From CAZYTO01 sp964650405 (GTDB lineage: Bacteria; Acidobacteriota; Thermoanaerobaculia; Gp7-AA8): DNA of 53,383 bases. This document shows, in pieces, positions 45,301 through 53,383 of the stretch. The stretch spans positions 1-53,383 of the forward strand of contig CAZYTO010000007.1 in assembly GCA_964650405.1 (NCBI GenBank), given 5' to 3'. The translations under genes were made by a program, and so were the position numbers. How positions within the stretch are numbered: the first letter of the stretch is position 1; each line of letters opens with the position of its first letter. The notes under the pieces are model-generated. The model did not search any database. It saw nothing but the letters and a program-made list of their open reading frames with translations, and was not told the DNA's origin.

Positions 45301-48300
45301 GCTTCCTCGGCGGCAACGACCCGACCATTCCGCACGGCGGCGGCGGCGGACGCATTTCGCTCGAGGCGAGCGCTCTGCTCGACGTCGACGCCAACAACGG
45401 CCAGCGCATCTTCAATCACGGCGGACGTCATGTCACGGCCGAGGGTGCGGCCGTGCTCGAAGGCGGCGCGGGCACGATCTTCCTCCGCACACCGGGCGCC
45501 GTGAACGGCGACCTGGTCATCTCTTCATACGATCCACGCAACCCGCTCACGACGCACAACACGCTGGCCACGGTGCTGAACGGCACGCTGGTCTTCGACC
45601 ACGTCTCCGTGCTCTCGCGTGCCCTGGCCCGCGCCGACGCGCCGATCACCATCGGCGGCGTGGTCGACACGCGCTCCAGCGCGACGATCGACGCCAACGC
45701 GGCCCTCGTCTTCAGCGGCGACCGTCCGACCGTCACCGTGTCCACGGCTCCCGCCGCAGGCAGCACGGTCATCGCCGGATCGAAGATCGTGGCCACGTAC
45801 ACGGCTGCTTCTTTCGCCGGTGTGAGCAGCGTGACGTCGACGCTGTCGCCGGTCCTCGCGGCCGCGACCGATACGTTCGCCTTCCCGCTGACCACCACCA
45901 CGCCGAAGACGCTGACGGTGCCCCTCACCGCAGCCACAGGCACGGCCACGCTGACCCTCCACGTCATGGACCGCGCCGGCCGCAGCGCCGATACGGATCC
46001 GCTCTCCTTCTCCATCCAGGCGAACACGCCGCCGGCCATCACGGCGTTCACCCTGAGCAACTCCACGCCGGTCTACGTGGGCGCGAGCTTCAATGCCTCC
46101 GTCAGCGCGACCGACGACCTCGCCCTCACCAGCGTCCAGCTCGTGACGCAGGCGGGCACGCAGGCCGCTTCGACGCAGACGTTCAGCGCCAGCGGCACGA
46201 GCGCCAGCCATACCTTCCCGGTCTCGATTCCGAAGGACTCGACCCTGGAGGGAGCCACGCTCACGCTGACCGCGGTGGCCCAGGATGCGGCCGGCGCTCC
46301 GGGCACGACGCTCGTCAAGACGTTGACCATTGCCCATGACGCCGGCCTGCCCCAGGCCGCCGTCACCCAGCCCGCGGCCGGCGCCGTGTTCAACGTCGGT
46401 ACCGGCAACGTGATCCACGTCGTGGCCACGGCCTCCGACGCCGAGACCGGAATCCGCCAGGTCACCGCCGCCATCGAGGGCGGTGCCACAATCACGCTCT
46501 CGCCGACGGCGAACCCGAACGAATACGCCGGCGACCTGCCGGTCCCGGCCGTCTACGGCGGATCGGCGGTCACCCGCAACATCACCGTCACCGCGACGGA
46601 CTACGGCAGCAATACCGCGGCACGCTCGGTGGCCGTCCAGGTCCAGCCGCTCTTCGACCCGGCCGCACCGGTGGTCACCTTCACCTGCGCCACGGACGGC
46701 GCGCTGGCCGTGGCCGGCCGCACCATGACGCTCAGCGTCACGGCCATCCCCGGCTCGACCGGGAACGGCGTCGACGCCGTCACCTTCAGCGACGGCACGA
46801 ACACCGTGACCACCACGAAGAACGGCAACGTCTACACCGGTACCTGGAACGTGCCCTCGCTCTCCGACGGCTCGGTGGTCACGCTCGTGGCCAGTGCCAC
46901 GTCGCTGGGCGGCGTGACCGGTACCGCAGGCGCCACGGTCACGATCGTCGTTCCCGACAAGACCATCAGCTCCAACACCATCGTCAACAACGGCGATCTG
47001 TCGTACGACCTGCAGACCGTTGCCATCACCAACGGCACGACGACGCTCATCGGGCATCACGAATTCAAGCGCCTGGTCGTGCTCAACGGCGCGACGGTGG
47101 TCCAGAAGGCGGCCGACCTGAGCGGCGCCAACGGTCTGGACATCAAGACCGGCGCGCTCTACGTCGCCTGCGGCGGCTCCATCGACGTCAGCGCTCTCGG
47201 GTACGGCTCCAACACGACCTATCCGGGCGCGACGGCTGCGACCACGCAGAACGGCGGCAGCCACATCGGACTGGGCGGCGTCGACAGCGGCTCGCCCGCC
47301 ACGACGTACGGCAGCATCGAGCAGCCTGCGGAAGCGGGATCGGGCGGCGGCGGCGGCGGCATGGGCGGCGGTGCGATCCACATCGTGACCACGGGCGCCA
47401 TGGCCGTCGACGGAACGATCTTCGCCAACGGCAACGCCTACTCGACCTTCGGGAATCTCGCCGGCGCCGGCGGCTCGGTCTGGATCACGGCCGGAACGCT
47501 CGGCGGCAACGGCAGCATTCAGGCCCTGGGCGGCAACACCGGCAGTTGGGGAACGGGCGGCGGCGGTGCCATCTCCATCGCGTACTCGGGCTTCGGCTCG
47601 GGCGCGCTCCTCTCGCATCTCTCCGCGTCGTCGCAGGCGTCCAGCAGCCGCAGCGAATTCGGCGGCCCGGGCACCGTCTTCGTGCAGGGCCCCGGCTCGT
47701 CGTACGGCACGCTCACCGTCGACAACAGCGGCATCAACGGCCAGCCGGCGGTCTTCCCGTCGCTCGGCTCCGGGACCGCGCAGAGCGGCTCCGGCGGAGC
47801 GGTGCTGGTCACGGACCGCGCCTCGAACATCCCGGCGTATTTCGGCGGCCACTGGGTCGAGATCCGCGACGCGGCCGGGACGCTGCGCGGCACCTGGCGC
47901 ATCCTGTCCATCGACCAGGCCAACGGCAGGAAGGTCACCCTCGCGCCGAATGCGGGCGAGGCCATCCCCGTGCAGGCCGGCGATCGTTGGCAGGGCGTCT
48001 ATCGCTTCGACACGCTCTATGCCCCGAACGGCGATGCCTTCACCAGCATCGATCCGATTCGACTCGGTGACGGCAACGGCAACGTCACCCTGACCGGACC
48101 GACGGCGGCCGGCAAGTTCCTCAGCGTGGCCGATCCCATCTCGGCGGCCACGGCGAAGATCTACGGCAACGTCGCGGCATCGTCCATCACAGCCACATCG
48201 CTGGATGTGACCAGCGGAGCCGTGCTGGCCGCATCGGCGAATGCACTGACCATCTCCGCACCGGCGGTCACCGTCGAGAGCGGCGCGTCCATCGACGTCA

Positions 48301-51300
48301 GCAGCAATGGCTACGGCTCGAACACGACTTACCCCGGCGCCACGCCTCCGGCCAGCTTGAACGGCGGCAGCCACATAGGCATCGGCGGCGTGAATTCCGG
48401 CACGGCCGGCTCCACGTACGGCAGCGTCTATACGCCGTTCGAGGCCGGATCGGGTGCGGGCGGGGGAGGCCTGGGCGGCGGCGCCGTGCGCATCGACGCG
48501 AGCGGAACGTTACAGGTCGACGGCGCGATCCAGGCTAACGGCAATCTCTATCAGACGAACGGCAACCTCGCCGGAGCCGGCGGCTCGGTCTGGATCAATG
48601 CCGGCACCATCGCCGGCTCTGGCAAGATCGAGGCGCGCGGCGGAGACACGGGCAGTTGGGGAACGGGCGGCGGCGGAGCGATCTCGATCTCCTACGCCAC
48701 GGCGGGCGGAACGGTCCTCTCGCACCTCGACGCGAAGACCTCTCCCTCCAGCAGCCGCTCGGAATTCGGCGGCGCGGGCAGCATCTATCTCCGCGCGTCC
48801 GGCTCCACGTTCGGCGCTCTGACCGTCGATAACGGCGGCTTGAACGGCCAGCCCACCGAGCTGCCTTCGCTCGGCACCGGCACGGCGCAGGCGGGCAGCG
48901 GCGGGGCCACTCTCGTCACCGACCGCGCCGCGAACATTCCTGCGTACTTCACCGGTCACTGGGTCGAGATCCGTGACGGGAATGGCCTTTACAAGGGCAC
49001 GTGGCGGGTTGCACCGTCGCCTGCCGCAAAGACGGTCACGCTAGCACCCAACGGAACGACGGATGTGCCCAGCGTCCAGCAGGGCGACCAGTGGCGCGGC
49101 GTCTATCGTTTCGACGACATCACCGTCACGGGCGCGAAGCTGCAATCCGGTGACCGGATCGACAGCACCAACCCGGCCGTGAAGAACGGCTCGGGGCAGA
49201 TCCTCTTCAACGCGGCGCGGCCCACGGTCGACGCCGCGAAAGTGGCGTCGATCCAGATCATTCCGAGCACGTCGGGCAACGCCAACATCGTCGCTCCGGC
49301 GGGCACCGTCAGTGACAGTGATTCCCCGGTCAAGCTCACGGCCACGAATGACCGGACGCTCGCCCAGTACAACGGCACGGCCAACACCGACGGCTCGTTC
49401 ACCCTGCCCGTGGCCGGCACGATCGGAGACGTCTTCTCGATCGTGGCCACCGATTCGCACCCCGTCTACCCGCTCTCCGCGGCTCCGTTCGCGGTGAGCA
49501 ACTGGATCTATGGATCGCTCGCGTCCGTCGCGGTCAACCCGTCCACGGTGACCGGCTCGGCAACGGCCACCGGCACGGTGACCCTCGCGGCCGCGGTGTC
49601 CGTCGATACGACCGTTGGCCTGGCAAGCAGTGCAACGGCGACCGTGATCGTTCCCGCCACCGTTCTCGTGCCGGCAGGGCAGACGACGGCGACCTTCGCG
49701 ATCTCCACGGTCAACCCGCCCGCAGACGCCGGCGTCACCATCACGGCGACCGCGGCATCGGGCCAGCAGACGGCCGCGATGACCGTGCACGGTGTCGGGC
49801 TGGCCCTGCAGGTGGCGCCGCCGAGCGTGATCGGAGGGACGGCGTCCACCGGCACCGTCTCGCTGTCCACGCCCGCCACCGCGGCGACGACGGTCAATCT
49901 CTCGTCGAACAACGCCGCGGCGGTAGTCCCTGCCGCGGTCAGCATCGTGGCGGGACAGTCGTCGGCGCAGTTCAGCATCACCACCTCCGCGGTCTCCGCC
50001 AATGTCAGCGCGATCATCACCGCGGGTTACGGCCAGGTTCAGGCCACGGCGCCGCTTTCCGTGCTCGCGCCGCAGATCAGCGCGGTCACGGCCACGCCGC
50101 AGTCGCTCTATGGCGGCAACACGCTCTCGCTCACGGTGCAGCTCAACGGTCCGGCGCCGGCAGGAACGAGCGTGGCTCTCACGTCTTCGGATCCGGCGGT
50201 CGTCGTCCCGGCCAGCGTGGCCGTCACGACCGGTTCCACGTCGGCGACCATCACCGTCACGACGGCCAGCGTCGCAACGAACACGAATGCGGTCATCACG
50301 GCCACGTATCACGGCACGAGCCAGGCCGCGGTAACCGTCCTGCACGACGGCAATCCGCCAACAGTGACCATCACCGCGCCGGCGGCCGGGGCGACGTATG
50401 TCTCCGGCAACACCATCGCCGTGGCGGCGACCATCTTCGACGCCGAGGTGGGTGTGAAGCAGGCCAGCGCGGCGATCGACGGTGTGAGCGTCGCCATGAC
50501 GCCCGACCCCGTCAAGCCCAACGTCTGGAATGCGAACGTCACGGCCCCGGCCGTCGACGGCACGGTCCCCGTGGCGAAGAGCATCATCGTTACCGGCAGC
50601 GATTTCGCCGGCAACCCGCGAACGAGCAGTGTGGCCATCAACGTGCAGCCCATCGTCGATGCCCTCGCTCCGACCGTCACCTGGACCTGCAACTCCACGG
50701 GCGCCATGTATCCGATCGGTGCCGTGGCCCAGCTCAAGGTCCTGGCCATGCCGGCCAGCGGCGACTCCATCAGCGGCGTCGCCGTCACGATCACCGATCC
50801 GTCCGGCGCGAACACCTACCCGATGACGGCGGCGGGCGGCGGCATCTATACGTACAACTACACGACTGTGAGCGTCGCCAGCGACACGCTCGTGACCCTT
50901 CGTGCCGTGGCCACCACCTTCGGCAACAAGAGCGCCGGTTACTCGACCTCGCTCACGATCCTGGCCAATTCGCCCTTGAACGTGACGTTCAGCACGAACG
51001 CCACGATCTCTGCCACGGACACGTCCAATGACGGCAAGACCGTCATCGTCACCGGCGGCAAGCTGATGATCATCGGCCAGCACACCTTCAGCCGTCTGAT
51101 CGTCGTCAATACGGCGACTGTCACCTCGAATTCGGCCACGCCGAGCGGCGTCGATCTCATCGTCCCCAGCGTCTTCGTGGCCTGCGGAGCGTCAATTGAC
51201 GTGAGCGGGAACGGGTACGGGCAGAACACGACGTATCCGGGGTTGACGGCGTCGGGGGATGCGACGGGAGGAAGCCNNNNNNNNNNNNNNNNNNNNNNNN

Positions 51301-52113
51301 NNNNNNNNNNNNNNNNNNNNNNNNNNNNNNNNNNNNNNNNNNNNNNNNNNNNNNNNNNNNNNNNNNNNNNNNNNNNTGGGAAGCGGTACGGCCCAGACGG
51401 GCACGGGCGGGAACACGCTGGTCCTGAGTACTACGACCAACACGCCTGCCTACTTTGGCGGGAACTGGGTGCGGATCACGCGCGGTGGAGTGTTGCAGGG
51501 GACGTGGCGGATCGCGCCGATGGCAGCGGCCAGCAAGACGGTGACGCTGGTGCCCAACGCGAGCGAGACGATCTCGCTGGCCGTGGGCGACTCCTGGCAG
51601 GGCGTCTATCTCTTCGACAGCAAGACGGTGAGAAACGGTGCGACGCTGACCAGCGTCGATGCCATCAACCCGGCTTCGATCGGCGGTTCGCCGGTCAGCG
51701 AGGCGGTAGCGACGACGCCGGCCGCAGCGGATCCATCCGAGGGGCATGCGGTGGTGCCTGTGGCGCCTGCGGCCGCTCCACAGCCGGCACCGGCGCTGGC
51801 GTCGCTCGAGCTTTCCCGGACCACCGCCGGCAGCGGCGAGTCGTTCAGCGCAGTGGTCACGCTCACCGCGCCGGCACCGGCGGGAGACGTAGTCGTGGCT
51901 CTCAGTAGCTCGTGCGCAGCGTTGGAGGTTCCGAGCGTGGTGGTCATCCCGGCGGGGCTCACGTCGATGGCATTCACCGTGACCACGGCTTGCGCCTGTC
52001 CGCCGCATGATCAGGCCACGATCACGGCCGTCTATGGCGCCGTGCACGTCGCAACGGTGACCGTCACGGATTGCCCGCCGGTCACGAACGAAAAACGGCC
52101 GGGCAGGCCTTGA
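36312..52113 (+). CDS. Giant multidomain surface protein, about 5,400 residues
   Basis: The start is ATG 36312 or, better placed after AGGA (36317-36320), GTG 36327; either gives a signal peptide ending AMPAFA. Segments in order: a unique N-terminal region (residues 35-900); about a dozen carboxypeptidase-regulatory/CNA-B-like beta-sandwiches (about 907-2080; pattern G-x-V-x-D-x-x-G-x-P-V-x-x-A ... D-G-x-F-x-F); two SbsA/Big_5-like Ig domains (about 2084-2330; STKVAPDTRITVAFSRAMDP); further Ig-like domains; a glycine-rich beta-helix-like block (about 2777-3060); three near-identical glycine-rich modules; a triple Ig-like stretch (about 4400-4680; VPAGQTTATFAI motif); and a last Ig domain. No sortase motif, autotransporter barrel or type IX signal is seen, so the export and anchoring route is unknown. 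The frame moves by one across the N block, as expected for a placeholder. Confidence 0.85.
47181..48011 (+). repeat. Glycine-rich module, copy 1 of 3
   Basis: 277 codons: IDVSALGYGSNTTYPGAT, GGSHIGLGGV, a poly-Gly run GGGGGGMGGGAIHI, GAGGSVWITAG, SLGSGTAQSG, then WVEIRD and WQGVYRFD. Alternating Gly-rich turns and short strands suggest a right-handed beta-helix. Confidence 0.8.
48291..49115 (+). repeat. Glycine-rich module, copy 2 of 3
   Basis: 275 codons with the same order of motifs as copy 1 (SSNGYGSNTTYPGATPP, GGSHIGIGGV, GGGLGGGAVRI, SLGTGTAQAG, WRGVYRFD). Conserved at DNA level in the core. Confidence 0.8.
51195..51618 (+). repeat. Glycine-rich module, copy 3 of 3, broken by the assembly gap
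   Basis: It begins IDVSGNGYGQNTTYPG and reaches the GGS before the N block, then resumes at GSGTAQTG and ends WQGVYLFD. The missing middle corresponds to 47263-47763 in copy 1 (501 bases) and 48373-48870 in copy 2 (498 bases). Confidence 0.8.
51277..51376. other. Assembly gap (100 N) inside the third glycine-rich module
   Basis: By alignment with the two complete modules the true missing sequence should be about 498-501 bases, both divisible by three. This agrees with the one-base frame offset created by a 100-base placeholder. Confidence 0.9.
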
Positions 52114-52138
52114 GACAGTAACGACGAATCATGAACGC

Positions 52139-52158
52139 GGCTCCGCGCGAGCGGAGCC
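52139..52158. terminator. 8-bp hairpin between the giant gene and the last gene
   Basis: GGCTCCGC, loop GCGA, GCGGAGCC, located 26 bases after the stop of the giant gene. No U-tract, so it may be an attenuator or stabiliser within a longer transcript. Confidence 0.5.
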
Positions 52159-52228
52159 AGGTCCACGAAAACTCAGGAAACACGGCGCACGGCGCGGTTC
52201 TCCGCGCTCCCGCCCTTCAGGAACTCGA

Positions 52229-53383
52229 ATGACTAGTCTGAGACTCGGTAAGTCCCTTCTTCTCGCCGCCGTGATCGGCGCGGCCTTCGCTGCGCCCTAC
52301 CGCTTACAGGCGGCGGACGACCCGTTTGCGGTGAACGGCGCACTGACTTCGCGCGCCGTCTTCTCCTGCACGGAACTGACCATGTCGAACGGGACGATCG
52401 ACTCGGCAGGCATCACTTCCAACACCGGCAGCAACCACGGCGACGTCGCTTCCACGAGCAACATCCGCATGTCGGGCAACGCCCTCATCAAGGGCAACGC
52501 CGTGGCCGGCCCCAACAAGACCTTCACCCTCACCGGCAATGCCTCCATCACCGGGACGAAGACCAACGCCACCACCGTCGAGAACTGCATCCCCATCGAC
52601 CTGACGGACCTGGTCACGTCGGTCAAGGCCACGAACGACAACGCCAAGATCCCCCTGACGGACCGGGGCAAGGTGGCCCTGGGCGGCACGAATCACACCG
52701 ACTTTTCCATGAGCGGCCAGGATTCGATCACCATCCCTCCCGGCACGTACTACTTCACCAGCATCACCCTCAGCGGCGGCGCGACGATCAAGCTGACCGG
52801 CTCGACGCACATCCTCGTCAACGGAAAGGTCACCCTCACCGGCGGCAGCGTCACCAACCCCAATCCCTTCAAGCTCCACCTCTGGGTGGCTGGCAGCGGT
52901 CCGGTGTCGCTCTCGGGCGGTGCCTCGGTGACGGCCTTCATCTACGCGCCGTCCGCCTCCGCCAGCCTTTCCAACGCCAACCTCACCGGCAGCCTCTTTG
53001 CCAACTCCGTCTCCATCAGCGGTCCCTCGCAGGTCCGGCGCGCCGTCGACGACGCCCTTCCCTCGGTGGCCATCACCTCGCCCGCGGACGGCGCCATCGT
53101 TCCCGATCCGGCCCATGTGCTGGTGAAGGGGACGGCGTCGGACGATGAGACCGGCGTGGCCTCCGTGCAGGTCAACGGGCACAACGCCACCCTCAACGCC
53201 GACGGCACCTGGCAGATCACGCTCGACCTGACCGGCCCGTCGCCGGCCACGATCACGGCCGTGGCCACGGACTTCGAGGGCCACATCCCCAAGGCCAAAA
53301 TACCCCTGAACCCCCGGTTTGATCATTGGATCGACGAGGATATCGGCAGCCCGCCACTCAGCCGCGCGAAAGTGCAGAAGCGG
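52229..53383 (+). CDS. Secreted DUF7305-like beta-helix protein with Ig-like domain, partial
   Basis: Open from ATG 52229 (AGGA about nine bases upstream) to the end of the window: 385 codons, 3' end missing. MTSLRLGKSLLLAAVIGAAF starts a signal peptide. Residues 40-275 are short repeating strands (MSNGTIDSAGI, TFTLTGNASITGTK, ITLSGGATIKLTGSTHILVN, VSLSGGASVTAFIYAPSASA), ending SLFANSVSISGPSQVRR. This matches the DUF7305 style seen in pilus-assembly-associated or polymer-forming surface proteins. An Ig-like domain follows from about residue 285 (VAITSPADGAIVPDPAHVLV). The last 25-30 residues (after FEGHIPKAK) look unlike the domain and may be a contig-edge artefact. Its place after the giant gene suggests a shared role at the cell surface. 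Confidence 0.75.
   Translation, partial: MTSLRLGKSLLLAAVIGAAFAAPYRLQAADDPFAVNGALTSRAVFSCTELTMSNGTIDSAGITSNTGSNHGDVASTSNIRMSGNALIKGNAVAGPNKTFTLTGNASITGTKTNATTVENCIPIDLTDLVTSVKATNDNAKIPLTDRGKVALGGTNHTDFSMSGQDSITIPPGTYYFTSITLSGGATIKLTGSTHILVNGKVTLTGGSVTNPNPFKLHLWVAGSGPVSLSGGASVTAFIYAPSASASLSNANLTGSLFANSVSISGPSQVRRAVDDALPSVAITSPADGAIVPDPAHVLVKGTASDDETGVASVQVNGHNATLNADGTWQITLDLTGPSPATITAVATDFEGHIPKAKIPLNPRFDHWIDEDIGSPPLSRAKVQKR

Overview
This is a GC-rich (roughly two-thirds G+C by eye) bacterial window dominated by secreted and surface proteins, regulators and small enzymes. There is no phage, plasmid or CRISPR content and no rRNA. The mix suggests an environmental Gram-negative, possibly Acidobacteriota: huge Ig/PKD-like repeat proteins, S9 peptidase, erythromycin-esterase-like hydrolase, SARP-type and ECF42-type regulators, DUF2089/SHOCT-like pair, and very repeat-rich intergenic DNA. 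That placement is inference only. Two 100-N blocks (2291-2390 and 51277-51376) mark scaffold gaps, both inside highly repeated coding modules. In each case the reading frame shifts by exactly the one base expected if a fixed 100-N placeholder replaced a length divisible by three, so both genes are probably intact.

Layout. 1-150: a fragment of a FliA-type sigma factor and a doubtful junction. 97-4564: a large PKD/Ig-like repeat protein, then a strong hairpin. 4.6-13.5 kb: single genes for GNAT, PLP decarboxylase, DUF985 cupin, DUF1287, VWA protein, SARP-receiver fusion, MgtE and GlpD-like oxidoreductase, separated by short tandem repeat arrays. 7351-7488 and 13583-14325 hold gene remnants (Ser/Thr kinase, LytTR-type regulator, LytS-type kinase and others). 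14376-15857 is an unknown protein on the minus strand. About 16146-16586 is a strictly 21-bp periodic array. 16.7-17.5 kb: DUF2089 and SHOCT-like operon. 17.9-23.5 kb: LamG protein, S9 peptidase and a CxxCH protein. 23.5-27.8 kb (minus): VWD-domain protein, a truncated gene, ABC permease and DUF1254 protein. 27.9-30.8 kb: erythromycin-esterase-like protein, a BNR gene stump and a luciferase-like oxidoreductase. 30.9-33.0 kb (minus): a translationally coupled operon of RibD-type reductase, YCII/DGPF protein and ECF42 sigma factor. 33.6-34.9 kb: a secreted unknown. 35.5-53.4 kb: three secreted proteins in a row, including one of about 5,400 residues, preceded by a pair of operator-like repeats and a candidate promoter.

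The most unusual content is intergenic: (i) the 21-bp array; (ii) two copies of a 144-bp element with terminal inverted repeats, one of which abuts a truncated gene; (iii) at least ten arrays of 7-8 bp tandem repeats, each with a different unit, some folded as inverted pairs; (iv) several other palindromic repeat families. Together with the gene remnants they suggest a region that gains repeats and loses genes by internal deletion. Assembly error must be excluded for the remnants.
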